Below are positions 36,368-45,003 of a stretch of DNA of 64,000 nucleotides, one piece after another. Below the pieces are notes generated by a model that was not told the DNA's origin, did no database searches, and was given only the letters and a program-made list of their open reading frames with translations. Origin of the DNA: Desulfolinea sp964487745 (GTDB lineage: Bacteria; Chloroflexota; Anaerolineae; Anaerolineales; Villigracilaceae); contig CAZASG010000017.1 in NCBI GenBank assembly GCA_964487745.1, positions 10,418 through 74,417 of the forward strand. The letters run 5' to 3'. Made by a program: the position numbers and the translations under genes. Position 1 is the first letter of the stretch, and each line of letters starts with the position of its first letter.

Positions 36368-36916
36368 TCATTGATATTCGTTTAGCAAGTTTTCCAAAAC
36401 AAAGATCTCCCGCTTCGTCCATCTCGGGGCGGGATTTGATTCTGCGAGAACTTTTTTATTTGCTTCCAATGCTTCCTCGATACTCACCCAAACGGGGCGG
36501 AATCCGAGTTCCTCTTCGTAATCATCCAGATCAAGATTGCCGATCTCTCCATTGATCTCGCAAAAGTAATAGTACGAGAACATCTTAAAGGTCTCAAAAT
36601 CATCTTCCATTGCCTTGGCATATTCGAGCATCTTGCCTAATTCCCCGGTGACCTGCGTCAGCGTCGCCCCGCTCTCCTCGCGAATCTCTCGCCGCAGTGC
36701 TTCAAAGTGTGGTTCGCTAGGCTTGATCCCTCCGCCAGGGAATTTATAATCCCCATTGACGGGCGAGTAGATCATCAACAGTTCTTTTGACAATGCTCCA
36801 GCCGCCGTCCTCGGCGGCGCATTACGAAAAATAATTCCCCGCACTGCCTCGCGCAAAAAGGTTTTCCCTTCAGTATTTAAATGCTCATGTCGGTAGATTG
36901 TGCCAAGTAACTTCAT
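36368..36916 (-). CDS. Nudix hydrolase
   Basis: 182 aa. The Nudix box spans GGGIKPSEPHFEALRREIRE and ESG: the REIREESG catalytic core is complete. It should hydrolyse a nucleoside diphosphate linked to another group; the substrate is unknown. The N-terminal 25 aa are extra to the basic fold. It is divergent from the thiolase gene. Confidence 0.88.
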   Translation of the reverse strand: MKLLGTIYRHEHLNTEGKTFLREAVRGIIFRNAPPRTAAGALSKELLMIYSPVNGDYKFPGGGIKPSEPHFEALRREIREESGATLTQVTGELGKMLEYAKAMEDDFETFKMFSYYYFCEINGEIGNLDLDDYEEELGFRPVWVSIEEALEANKKVLAESNPAPRWTKREIFVLENLLNEYQ

Positions 36917-36985
36917 TTTTTGCCTTTATGCCTTCAATCGTGATACCATAATTTCAAAAGTATACCTCTCCCAAAAGGAACTCCC

Positions 36986-38125
36986 ATGTCCGATACCGAT
37001 GTTTTTATCATCTCTGCTGTGCGCACCGCTGTTGCCAAAGGTAGCGAAAAAGGTGCGCTCTATCCCCTTGCGCCGGTTGATCTCGCTGCTCAAGTGATGG
37101 ACGCCGCTGTCCGACGCGCGGGCGTGCAGCCCCGTCGCCTCGACGATGTCATTTGGGGCATTGTTACGCCTATCGGCGATCAAGGCGCGAATATGGCGCG
37201 TCTCGCCGCCCTTAAGGCGGGCTTCCCCGTCGATGTGCCTGCTGTGAGTATCAACCGCATGTGCGGCTCCAGCCAGCAGGCGGTCCATTTTGCATCCCAG
37301 GCCATTCTCGCGGCCGATGCCGATCTTGTCCTCGCAGGCGGCACGGAGATGATGTCACATCAAAAACTGGGAGCGGATTATCCTGCTGAGTGGCCAAAAG
37401 ATTTCCCCCATGACCTCGTCCATCAGGGCATCAGCGCCGAGATGATGGCGGAGAAATGGGAGCTGACGCGCGACGAGCAGGACGACTTCGCGTATCGCTC
37501 ACACGAGAAAGCTGCCACCGCTATAGATACGGGGTACTTTGAGAAGCAAATCCTTCCGCTAACCCTCCCCAACGGGCAGACGTTTGCCGAAGATGAAGGC
37601 GTCCGCCGCCCCCCCGACCGAGAGAAGATGCGCGCCCTCAAGCCCGTCTTCAAGGATGATGGCACCGTCACAGCCGGGAATGCCTCCCAGATCAGTGATG
37701 GCGCCGCCGCGCTCCTGCTCGCCTCTGCGGATGCGATCGGGCGTTATAACCTGATGCCACGTGCGCGTGTCGTTGCCCGCGTCGCGGTCGGGACAGACCC
37801 TGTCCTGATGCTGGATGGTCCCATCCCCGCAACGGAGAAGGTGCTCAACAAGGCAGGATTAACGCTCGACCAGATCGACGTGATCGAGATCAACGAAGCC
37901 TTTGCGAGTGTGGTTTTGGCATGGGCAAAAGAATTTGATGTGGATATGAACAAAGTCAATCCCAACGGTGGCGCCATCGCGCATGGACATCCTCTCGGTG
38001 CGACGGGCGCGGTGCTAATGACGAAGCTCGTCCACGAACTCGAACGTACTGGTGGGCGTTTTGGTTTGCAGACCATGTGTATCGGTCATGGCATGGGCAC
38101 AGCGACGATCATTGAGCGTGTTTAA
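36986..38125 (+). CDS. Acetyl-CoA acetyltransferase / thiolase
   Basis: 379 aa. The nucleophilic Cys lies in INRMCGSSQQAVHFA (about residue 92), then NEAFA, the second catalytic segment GGAIAHGHPLGATGA with its His, and the final CIGHGMGTA with the second Cys. The acyl specificity (biosynthetic or beta-oxidation) cannot be decided. AAAAGGAA precedes the ATG. It is not next to other fatty-acid genes here. Confidence 0.93.
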   Translation: MSDTDVFIISAVRTAVAKGSEKGALYPLAPVDLAAQVMDAAVRRAGVQPRRLDDVIWGIVTPIGDQGANMARLAALKAGFPVDVPAVSINRMCGSSQQAVHFASQAILAADADLVLAGGTEMMSHQKLGADYPAEWPKDFPHDLVHQGISAEMMAEKWELTRDEQDDFAYRSHEKAATAIDTGYFEKQILPLTLPNGQTFAEDEGVRRPPDREKMRALKPVFKDDGTVTAGNASQISDGAAALLLASADAIGRYNLMPRARVVARVAVGTDPVLMLDGPIPATEKVLNKAGLTLDQIDVIEINEAFASVVLAWAKEFDVDMNKVNPNGGAIAHGHPLGATGAVLMTKLVHELERTGGRFGLQTMCIGHGMGTATIIERV

Positions 38126-38128
38126 TTT

Positions 38129-38156
38129 GCAGGGGCACGATATATCGTGCCCCTGC
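38129..38156. repeat. Perfect palindrome with no loop
   Basis: A 28 bp perfect palindrome (GCAGGGGCACGATA and TATCGTGCCCCTGC), starting 4 bp after the thiolase stop and ending 9 bp before folK. It could end thiolase transcription, although no T-run follows. Confidence 0.75.
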
Positions 38157-38165
38157 GGAAAAATT

Positions 38166-38645
38166 ATGGCAAAAATCTATATCGCATTAGGAACAAATTT
38201 AGGCGACCGCCTTTCAAATCTGCGCGCGGCAATTGAATCCCTCGTACCTGATGTGCGCGTGCTGCGCGAATCGATAATTTACGAAACCCCGCCTTGGGGT
38301 TACACCGACCAACCTGCTTTTCTGAATCTGGTCGTTGAAGCGGAAACAAGCCTAAATCCACGGGCGTTGCTCGGCTATCTCAAAAAACGGGAAGATGAGT
38401 TGGGGCGTGTAAAAAACTTTCGGTATGGCCCACGGCAGATCGATCTCGACATCCTTTTTTATGATGATCTTGTGATGAATGAAGCTGATCTGCAGATCCC
38501 GCATCCGCGTTTGCATGAGCGTGCCTTTGTCCTCGTGCCCATGATGGATCTCGCCCCTGAGCTTGTCCATCCGGTGCTGGGAAAAGATGTAAAGACTTTG
38601 CTAAACGCGCTGGATTTTGAAGAAATCAAACCTTTTTCGGTATAA
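38166..38645 (+). CDS. folK: 2-amino-4-hydroxy-6-hydroxymethyldihydropteridine pyrophosphokinase
   Basis: 159 aa, HPPK. The start IYIALGTNLGDRLSNLRAAI, PAFLNLVVEAET, and RYGPRQIDLDILFYDD with the metal-binding aspartates, then PHPRLHERAFVLVPM are diagnostic. It transfers pyrophosphate to the pterin just before the FolP step; folP lies 500 bp downstream. The ATG at 38166 is the one preceding this conserved start; upstream in-frame ATGs lie in thiolase. Confidence 0.95.
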   Translation: MAKIYIALGTNLGDRLSNLRAAIESLVPDVRVLRESIIYETPPWGYTDQPAFLNLVVEAETSLNPRALLGYLKKREDELGRVKNFRYGPRQIDLDILFYDDLVMNEADLQIPHPRLHERAFVLVPMMDLAPELVHPVLGKDVKTLLNALDFEEIKPFSV

Positions 38646-38646
38646 T
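38617..38646 (+). promoter_or_regulatory. Promoter inside the 3' end of folK
   Basis: TTGAAG (38617-38622) and TATAAT (38641-38646) are 18 bp apart. The box overlaps the folK stop, so the next gene can be transcribed on its own. Confidence 0.55.
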
Positions 38647-38684
38647 CAAAGTATTCATTATCCATAAACCTTTAGGAGGTTTCC

Positions 38685-39107
38685 ATGTCTGATCTAAAAC
38701 CCCTCAATTGGAAAGCTGAACCCGGCATCGGCTATTCTGTTACACGCCGCGAAGATGGTGGGATGCACTACGTTTTTACCGATCTTTCACCTGCCACAGT
38801 CGGTCACTGGAAAAAGTTTGCGGAAGAGCATCTTTTTGACGCTGACCGCCTGACCCGCAATTTATACGATCTGCGTGAAGTGCAAGAGTTCCCCGAAGAA
38901 GCCATGCGCTCTGCCATCCGCCTGAACAGCGACCCCTCGGCACGCAAAATTCGCCTGGCTGTGGTCGTGGCGAATGAGGATGTTGCAGACGGCATTCGCA
39001 AGGTGGCAGCGCTCGGTGATGCAACCTTTGCTGCGGATATTCACATCTACACCAGCATAGAAGAAGCCGAAGCCTGGCTCTCGCAGCCGCTCGATCAATT
39101 TGCGTAA
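38685..39107 (+). CDS. Small SpoIIAA/STAS-like protein
   Basis: 140 aa. Secondary-structure pattern and the middle segment NLYDLREVQEFPEEAMRSA followed by RLAVVVANEDVADGIRKVA and IHIYTSIEEAEAWLSQP match SpoIIAA-like (STAS fold) proteins that act as small cytoplasmic binding domains. No kinase or phosphatase partner is visible. AGGAGG precedes the ATG. It separates folK from folP. Confidence 0.7.
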   Translation: MSDLKPLNWKAEPGIGYSVTRREDGGMHYVFTDLSPATVGHWKKFAEEHLFDADRLTRNLYDLREVQEFPEEAMRSAIRLNSDPSARKIRLAVVVANEDVADGIRKVAALGDATFAADIHIYTSIEEAEAWLSQPLDQFA

Positions 39108-39116
39108 AAGCTAAAT

Positions 39117-39169
39117 GTGCGTCGCACCGGGTTCGATGAGATTCTGTCTCGTGAGCTGGTGCGACGCAC
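39117..39169 (+). repeat. Long-loop inverted repeat just before folP
   Basis: GTGCGTCGCACC (39117-39128) and GGTGCGACGCAC (39158-39169) are perfect complements around a 29-nt loop. The structure ends 1 nt before the chosen folP ATG, so it may hold the start region in a hairpin. Confidence 0.7.
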
Positions 39170-39170
39170 T

Positions 39171-40085
39171 ATGATTCCCATGCAATCTCTCAAGCTCAAT
39201 GACCAAACCCTCATCTGGGGCGAACGCACTTATGTAATGGGCATTCTCAACGCAACGCCTGATAGCTTTTCCGGCGATGGGCTATTACCCCCCTCTAGCC
39301 CCCCCCATTTTCAAGAAAAATGGGGGGGGAATCAGGGGGGGGCGTTAGCCCAAGCTCAAGAATTTGTCGAAGCTGGCGCGGATATCCTCGATGTGGGCGG
39401 TGAATCAACCCGTCCCGGCTCTGCGCCTGTGGATGCGGATGAAGAGCTGCGGCGCGTCATCCCGGTTATTCGTGCAATAGCTGAAGAGATGCCCCAAATG
39501 CTTATTTCCGTGGACACCTACAAGGCTTTGGTCGCCAAGGCCGCACTTGACGCGGGTGCGCACATCGTCAACGATGTGTGGGGACTGCGCGCGGACCCGG
39601 AACTTGCTTCCGTTGTGGCGGTAGCGGGCTGCCCTGTAATTTTGATGCACAATCGCTCGAACCCCGCGAGTGTCGAAGTGCGGGAGCAGTTGGGGAAGGC
39701 GTATGTCGGCGCAAAATACGATGACTTGCTCGAAGATGTCAAAGCTGAATTGCTCGAATCGGTCAAGATCGCCGAGCAAGCCGGGGTCAGGAGCGATGCG
39801 ATCATCCTCGATCCGGGAATCGGTTTCGGGAAAACGGTCGAACAGAATCTTGAATTGAATAATCGTCTGGATGAAATCCGTGCATTGGGGTATCCTGTGC
39901 TTTTGGGTCCATCCAGAAAATCTTTCATAGGCTACACTCTCGATCTGCCCGCCGACCAGCGCGTGGAGGGGACAGCGGCATCCGTTGCAGTTGGCATTAC
40001 TCGCGGCGCGGATATCATCCGCGTGCATGATGTGAAAGAGATGGTGCGCATTGCTCGCATGACCGATGCGTTGGTAAGAGCATGA
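39171..40085 (+). CDS. folP: Dihydropteroate synthase
   Basis: 304 aa. VMGILNATPDSF, ADILDVGGESTRPGS, VDTYKALVAKAAL, VNDVWG, GIGFGKT and LGPSRKSFIG are the family hallmarks. It joins pterin pyrophosphate and p-aminobenzoate. Between the DSFSGDG loop and the following helix, a stretch LLPPSSPPHFQEKWGGNQGG is longer than in normal DHPS by about 13 residues; it is encoded by a C/G-rich palindrome inserted in frame. Start chosen right after the hairpin at 39171; the ATG at 39180 is an alternative. It overlaps the next gene by 4 nt. Confidence 0.93.
   Translation: MIPMQSLKLNDQTLIWGERTYVMGILNATPDSFSGDGLLPPSSPPHFQEKWGGNQGGALAQAQEFVEAGADILDVGGESTRPGSAPVDADEELRRVIPVIRAIAEEMPQMLISVDTYKALVAKAALDAGAHIVNDVWGLRADPELASVVAVAGCPVILMHNRSNPASVEVREQLGKAYVGAKYDDLLEDVKAELLESVKIAEQAGVRSDAIILDPGIGFGKTVEQNLELNNRLDEIRALGYPVLLGPSRKSFIGYTLDLPADQRVEGTAASVAVGITRGADIIRVHDVKEMVRIARMTDALVRA
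39288..39342. repeat. C/G-rich palindromic insert within folP
   Basis: C6-TCTAG-C8-ATTTT pairs with AAAAT-G8-AATCA-G8 around a short loop. The length is compatible with the open frame, so folP stays intact. The site is a surface loop near the pterin loop in DHPS structures. Confidence 0.8.
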
Positions 40086-41398
40086 GCGAAGAACGAGTAC
40101 GACATTTACTTTTTACGGCGATTACTGCCATCAAGAGCGGGGAAAAGAAAGCCGCCAGGAATTATCTTGATCGCGCTTTATATTCCGCCAGAGACCCAAA
40201 TAAACTGGCAGATATCTGGTTTCATCTGAGTGAGATCGAAGAAGACAAAGCAGAAAAACGCAAGGCACTTGAAGAAGCTCTCTCCTATCGTATGACCCAT
40301 GCGCGTGCCCGGCGTGCTTTGGCGGTTCTGGATGGCAGGCTGAAGGAAGAGGAGATCATCAATCCCGATGCCATCCCCGCGCCTTCCACGGAAGACGGCA
40401 ACGCAAGCGCGGATCGTTTCATGTGCCCCAGTTGTGGTGCACGGATGAGTTTTGCTCCTGATGGGCAAACGTTGACCTGCGACTTTTGCGAGAGCGGCAA
40501 AAGTGTCGCTGAAGGGGGCGGCACAGCTGAAGAGCGGGATTTCTTCAGCACGATGGCAACCCTGCGCGGACATTCCAAACCTGTTGCACGGAAAGTTTTC
40601 CACTGCGATGGCTGTGGCGCGGAATTCATCCTGCCCCCGAACGATATTTCAGAACCCTGCGCTTATTGTTCCTCCCCGCATGTTGTCAGCCACGAAGAAA
40701 CGCGCGAACTCCTCGATCCGGATGCGATCATCCCGCATGCTTTCGATCAACGTCGTGCGGCGCTGATTTTGGTGGACTGGGTGAAAGACCATCAATTTAC
40801 CCCGCAAGGAAAGGTACTGCCTCCGCGCGGATTTTATCTCCCGGTCTGGACATTTGATTTCGCGGGCACGATCCGCTACAGTGGGGAACGCTATGAAACC
40901 CAGCGACGTGGTTTTCAGGAAGAAAGAGTCGTTATTAAAGAAAAGGGCGATCATCCCGTTTTTATTGACGATCTTGTCATCCCTGCCAATCATCAATATC
41001 AGAAATTTATTCTGGAATTGATCGATAGCTATAACTTGCTTGATGCCAAACCCTACGATGCACGCTATCTCGTCAATTGGGCGGCAGAAGCATACGAGAT
41101 CGCCTTGGGTGATGCCTCCCTCGAAGCACGCAGCCGCGCATATAAAAGCTATAAGGAGAAAGTGCGCCGCCAATATAGTCATCTTTCTAATTTTAGAACT
41201 TCCTCGGCGGATATGGCGGTTGATTCTTATAAATTGCTCATGCTGCCGATCTGGATCACCACCTATCCCTTTGATGGAAAGGAATATCATGTCTTCATCA
41301 ACGGGGAGACGGGCGCTGTAGAGGGCGAGTTGCCTAAATCCGCGAAAAAGCCCAGGAAGAAAAACAAATTCATTGATTGGCTGAACGAGGAGATCTAG
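40082..41398 (+). CDS. Zinc-ribbon protein with helical-repeat N-terminus
   Basis: 438 aa. Residues 1-85 form TPR-like helices (AARNYLDRALYSARDPN, ADIWFHLSEIEED). Two zinc ribbons follow: CPSCGARM with CDFCES at about 118-140 and CDGCGAEF with CAYCSS at about 180-202. The C-terminal 230 aa have a conserved-looking FYLPVWTFDFAG and LLMLPIWITTYPFDGKEYHV that suggest a folded domain shared with other zinc-ribbon unknowns. No catalytic motif recognised. The basic tail (PKSAKKPRKKNK) may bind nucleic acid or lipid. Confidence 0.75.
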   Translation: MSEERVRHLLFTAITAIKSGEKKAARNYLDRALYSARDPNKLADIWFHLSEIEEDKAEKRKALEEALSYRMTHARARRALAVLDGRLKEEEIINPDAIPAPSTEDGNASADRFMCPSCGARMSFAPDGQTLTCDFCESGKSVAEGGGTAEERDFFSTMATLRGHSKPVARKVFHCDGCGAEFILPPNDISEPCAYCSSPHVVSHEETRELLDPDAIIPHAFDQRRAALILVDWVKDHQFTPQGKVLPPRGFYLPVWTFDFAGTIRYSGERYETQRRGFQEERVVIKEKGDHPVFIDDLVIPANHQYQKFILELIDSYNLLDAKPYDARYLVNWAAEAYEIALGDASLEARSRAYKSYKEKVRRQYSHLSNFRTSSADMAVDSYKLLMLPIWITTYPFDGKEYHVFINGETGAVEGELPKSAKKPRKKNKFIDWLNEEI

Positions 41399-41419
41399 CG
41401 TAAATTACGCATTTTTTTC

Positions 41420-44191
41420 ATGTCATCCACCCTCAACATCCTCCGCAGTCGGCGCAGACGGCGTACAGAATCCTCTTCCCGTTTTGAAGAGCGGAGTCGT
41501 TTTGCGGGTTTCGGGTGTGTAACTCTCTTCAGCCTGCTTTTATTATTCTTCAGCTTTTCCTTTGTCTTTTCTTATCGCAGCGTCACTGCCGACCTGCCCG
41601 CTGCCAGCGATTTGGAGACCCTGCTCAATCCACGCAACGGACTTTTGTTCCAGCCGACGCGCATCTATGATCGCAGCGGCGAAGAACTCATTCATCTCTT
41701 TGCGTCTGAAGACACACCTCGCCGTTATATTCCCCTCGGTGTGGAAAATCCCCAACATCTTCCCGAAGAACTTATCCAGGCGACCCTCGCTCTCGCCGAC
41801 CCCGATTTTTGGCAGCATAATGGTTATCGCCTGAGCGGTGAACCCACCCTCACCCAAATCCTTGTGCGCGATCTGCTCCTCTGGGGCGAAGAACCCTCCT
41901 TGCGTCGTGATATGCGCGAAATGCTCCTTGCTGCCCAACTCACGCAGGATTATGGTCAGCAGCAAATTCTCGAATGGTATCTCAACAGCGCCAATTTTGG
42001 GCACAACGCCTATGGCGCAGAATCCGCTGCACAGCTTTATTTTGGCAAATCGATCACCGAGTTGAATATCGCCGAATCGGCTACTCTCGCAGCCGCCAGC
42101 CAAAGCCCCGCCCTCAATCCCCTCGATGCGCCCACAGCCGCCTATCAACGTCGCCAGGAAACCCTCTACATCATGGAAGAACTGGATTTGCTGGATGCAG
42201 ACGAAGCGGATGCAGCGCGTCGCACGCCTTTCGACCTGCCCTCGTACGAAGAATCAGAAAAGCCGGCTCCGGCTTTTATCTCCCTACTTCTGACCCAATT
42301 GGATACCGTTTATCCCCGCGAGCGGATCGAGCGCGGCGGGCTGACCATTATCTCTACCCTCGATCTTGATCTGCAATCCAACGCAGCTTGTGCGCTCGCG
42401 GCGCAGGTCGCCCGCTTGAGCGAGCGTTCCGCTGATGAATGCGATGCTGCCCGTCTGCTGCCCACGCTCCCCTCGGCGGATGCTGTCCAAAATGTCTACG
42501 CCAGTGCGCTGATCCTCGACCCTGAAAGCGGGCAAATTCTGGCGGCAGTTGGCGAGACTACGCTGACTGGCGAATCCGCTAATTTGGCGCTACACAGAGC
42601 TGGGTCGAGTGTGACGCCCTTTATCTATTTGACCGGTTTCACGCGCGGGCTGAGTCCGGCGTCGCTCTTGTGGGATATCCCGACCGAGAGCGGCATCCAG
42701 AATTACGATGGCACTTTTCATGGCCCCATGCGTTTGCGAACGGCGCTGGCGAACGATTATCTCGTCCCCGCGCAGGGCGTGTTGGCACAGATGGGCACCG
42801 AAAACGTGACGCGTATCTCGCGCTCTTTTGGGCTGGATTTTGACGCGTTGGCTTATGAAAATGCGCTGATCTCCCCGCTTGATCTGGCTGCTGCCTATGG
42901 CACATTTGCCGCCGAAGGGACATTGAGCGGGCAGATCGTGGACGAGCGGTTACAGCCCATTGGTGTTCTCGAAGTGCGCGATGCTGCGGGGAAAGTCTGG
43001 CTGGATTGGAGAACGCCTCAGTCGCAGCCGGTGGTCACGCCGCAATTGGCATATTTGATGAATGATGTGCTCAGCGACGAGACCGCGCGCTGGGCGAGCC
43101 TTGGCACACCGAATGCGCTCGAGATCGGGCGCCCTGCTGCTGTGAAGATCGGGCAAGTGGCAGATGGGCGCGAAGCCTGGACAGTCGGCTCCACGCCGCA
43201 GCATACGACACTGGCCTGGATGGGGGCGGAGACTGCTTTCTCGCCCGAAGCAGCGGCAGGGATTTGGCACGCGTTGATGAAGCGCGCCAGCGCCGATCTA
43301 CCCGCCGAAGGTTGGGATGCGCCGGTAGGCATTACTGAGATGGATGTTTGTGACCCATCCGGTTTGCTGCCCACAGCCGATTGCCCGAATATTGTGCGGG
43401 AAGTTTTTCTGAATGGCTCTGAGCCGAGCCAATACGATAATCTTTACCGCACTTTTGAAGTGAACCGAGAAACCGGCTATCTGGCGACGGTCTTCACCCC
43501 GCCAGAGTTGGTCGAAGAGCAGAAATTTCTGATCGTGCCCGCGGAAGCTCGTCAATGGGCAGAAGCGGCGGGATTGGAGATGCCGCCCACCTCCTATGAC
43601 GCGATCCAGTTGCCGCCGCGCTCCGAGAATGCCTATATCACCTCCCCGGCGCTTTTTGCCGATATGCGTGGTGAATTTGCCGTCATGGGGACGGCTGGCG
43701 GGGAAGACTTCAAATACTATCGGGTCTCGGTGGGGCAGGGCTTGAATCCCCAGGCGTGGACGCAGATCGGCGACGATGTCTACGAACCCGTGCAGGATAA
43801 CGTGCTGGTTTCATGGAATACGAGCGAGTTGAGCGGGCTTTATGCGATCCAGTTGATGGTGGTTTACCAGGATAATCGCATTGAGTTGATCACTACCCAG
43901 ATTAGCATTGACAATGAAGCGCCGAGCCTACGTATTTTGTACCCACAGGATGATGAAGTGATCGACTATCTGAAGAATAGGCAGATCGATTTTCAGGTGC
44001 AGGCGAACGACAACCTGGGCTTGGATCGAGTTGAGTTTTATATCGATTTTCAACAGATCGGTGTGCTGGATGCATCCCCCTTCACATGGACATGGGCAAC
44101 GGGCACGGGCAATCATCATCTGAAAGTGGTTGCCTATGACCGAGCGGGGAATATGGTTGAAGAGGTGGTGCGGTTTAAGGTGGAAAGATAA
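41420..44191 (+). CDS. PBP1-like protein with degenerate active sites and Ig-like tail
   Basis: 923 aa. One TM helix at about 35-57, then a GT51-like domain (115-280), a transpeptidase-like domain (350-620) and a C-terminal Ig-like domain (about 835-923, IDFQVQANDNLGLDRVEFYI). The GT51 catalytic Glu of the EDxxF motif is Ala126 (ALADPDFW), while the second Glu (E167 in RRDMRE) stays. In the transpeptidase part SxxK is S396-S-V-T399 with no Lys, SxN is lost (ANDYLV), and KTG is K576-I-G. The frame is unbroken, so it is a kept pseudoenzyme rather than a decayed gene. Confidence 0.85.
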   Translation: MSSTLNILRSRRRRRTESSSRFEERSRFAGFGCVTLFSLLLLFFSFSFVFSYRSVTADLPAASDLETLLNPRNGLLFQPTRIYDRSGEELIHLFASEDTPRRYIPLGVENPQHLPEELIQATLALADPDFWQHNGYRLSGEPTLTQILVRDLLLWGEEPSLRRDMREMLLAAQLTQDYGQQQILEWYLNSANFGHNAYGAESAAQLYFGKSITELNIAESATLAAASQSPALNPLDAPTAAYQRRQETLYIMEELDLLDADEADAARRTPFDLPSYEESEKPAPAFISLLLTQLDTVYPRERIERGGLTIISTLDLDLQSNAACALAAQVARLSERSADECDAARLLPTLPSADAVQNVYASALILDPESGQILAAVGETTLTGESANLALHRAGSSVTPFIYLTGFTRGLSPASLLWDIPTESGIQNYDGTFHGPMRLRTALANDYLVPAQGVLAQMGTENVTRISRSFGLDFDALAYENALISPLDLAAAYGTFAAEGTLSGQIVDERLQPIGVLEVRDAAGKVWLDWRTPQSQPVVTPQLAYLMNDVLSDETARWASLGTPNALEIGRPAAVKIGQVADGREAWTVGSTPQHTTLAWMGAETAFSPEAAAGIWHALMKRASADLPAEGWDAPVGITEMDVCDPSGLLPTADCPNIVREVFLNGSEPSQYDNLYRTFEVNRETGYLATVFTPPELVEEQKFLIVPAEARQWAEAAGLEMPPTSYDAIQLPPRSENAYITSPALFADMRGEFAVMGTAGGEDFKYYRVSVGQGLNPQAWTQIGDDVYEPVQDNVLVSWNTSELSGLYAIQLMVVYQDNRIELITTQISIDNEAPSLRILYPQDDEVIDYLKNRQIDFQVQANDNLGLDRVEFYIDFQQIGVLDASPFTWTWATGTGNHHLKVVAYDRAGNMVEEVVRFKVER

Positions 44192-44212
44192 GTTCTTGCT
44201 CGCTGCTCTTCG

Positions 44213-44343
44213 CCCCCCTGTCCATCGCTTCGCTCTGGACATCCCCCCAAATGCTTCGCATTTAGGGGGATTTTCTTCTCGCTGTTCTCCCCTAAATTCC
44301 ACGCTTTTGGAATTTGGGGGAGATGTCCAAAGGACAGAGGGGG
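44213..44343. repeat. Nested palindromic region between convergent genes
   Basis: Outer arms CCCCCCTGTCC and GGACAGAGGGGG, a second level TGGACATCCCCCCAAAT with ATTTGGGGGAGATGTCCA, and inner hairpins such as CCCCAAATGCTTCGCATTTAGGGG and the AAATTC/GAATTT core near 44291-44315. The last shares its centre with the palindromes at 26760 and 52134. Likely a composite of repeat insertions; may act as a two-way terminator between the PBP and response-regulator genes. Confidence 0.7.
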
Positions 44344-45003
44344 CTATAAAATCCCCAACTCCCTCGCGCGGATGGCAGCCTGCGTGCGGTCACGTGCGCC
44401 AATCTTTTGCAGGATGCTGGTGACGTAATTTTTCACCGTTCCCTCCGCAAGATGCAGGGTGTCGGCGATTTCCTTATTTGTGCGTCCCTGTGCCAGAACT
44501 TTCAAAATCTCGATCTCGCGCTCGGAGAGCGGTTCAGGGAGTGAGTCCGCGCTGGCGGAGTCTGCCGGTTTGAGCCGCGCAAATTCAGAGACGACTTTCC
44601 GCGCGACGGAGGGGGCGATCAAGGTTCCGCCCTGGGCGACTGTGCGGATGGCGTCTGCCAGCTCTTTCCCGGAGACGTCTTTGAGCAAATAGCCCGATGC
44701 GCCTGCGCGCAGACCTTCAAAAATATATTCATCATCATCGAAAGTGGTCAGGATGAGGATATTGGCTTCGGGCCAATCCGCTTTGATACGGCGGGTGGCT
44801 TCGACGCCGTTCAGGTTGGGCATACGTACATCCATCAAAACGATGTCGGGGCCCAGGTTTCGATAAGCGGTAACGGCTTCGAGGCCATCTTCGGCTTCAC
44901 CGGCGACATCCAGATCGCTTTCGAGTTCAATTAGCGTACGCAGACCGTCGCGCATCAGGCGCTGATCGTCTACGAGTAAAACGCGGATCAGATTAGGCAT
45001 CAT
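44344..45003 (-). CDS. NarL/LiaR-type response regulator
   Basis: 219 aa from the ATG at 45003, which has GGAGG 9 nt upstream; the next codon is also ATG. Receiver domain 1-120 with phospho-Asp in DIVLMDVRMPNLNGVEA, Thr and Lys switch residues in LILTTFDDDEY and LLKDVSGKE; LuxR-type helix-turn-helix at the end (LSEREIEILKVLAQG then TNKEIADTLHLAEGTVKNYV). It overlaps the kinase gene and forms a two-component pair with it. Confidence 0.92.
   Translation of the reverse strand: MMPNLIRVLLVDDQRLMRDGLRTLIELESDLDVAGEAEDGLEAVTAYRNLGPDIVLMDVRMPNLNGVEATRRIKADWPEANILILTTFDDDEYIFEGLRAGASGYLLKDVSGKELADAIRTVAQGGTLIAPSVARKVVSEFARLKPADSASADSLPEPLSEREIEILKVLAQGRTNKEIADTLHLAEGTVKNYVTSILQKIGARDRTQAAIRARELGIL

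Noticed and set aside
39117..39169. Riboswitch (for example THF) before folP
   Set aside because: The structure is a plain stem with a large loop and none of the conserved bases of known folate riboswitches that I can recall.
41420..44191. Calling the PBP-like gene a pseudogene
   Set aside because: There is no frameshift or stop over 923 codons and the fold-forming residues are kept; loss of catalytic residues alone fits a pseudoenzyme.
44213..44343. Small insertion sequence or MITE with target duplication
   Set aside because: Nested palindromes are clear, but I could not find flanking direct repeats of convincing length, and there is no transposase.
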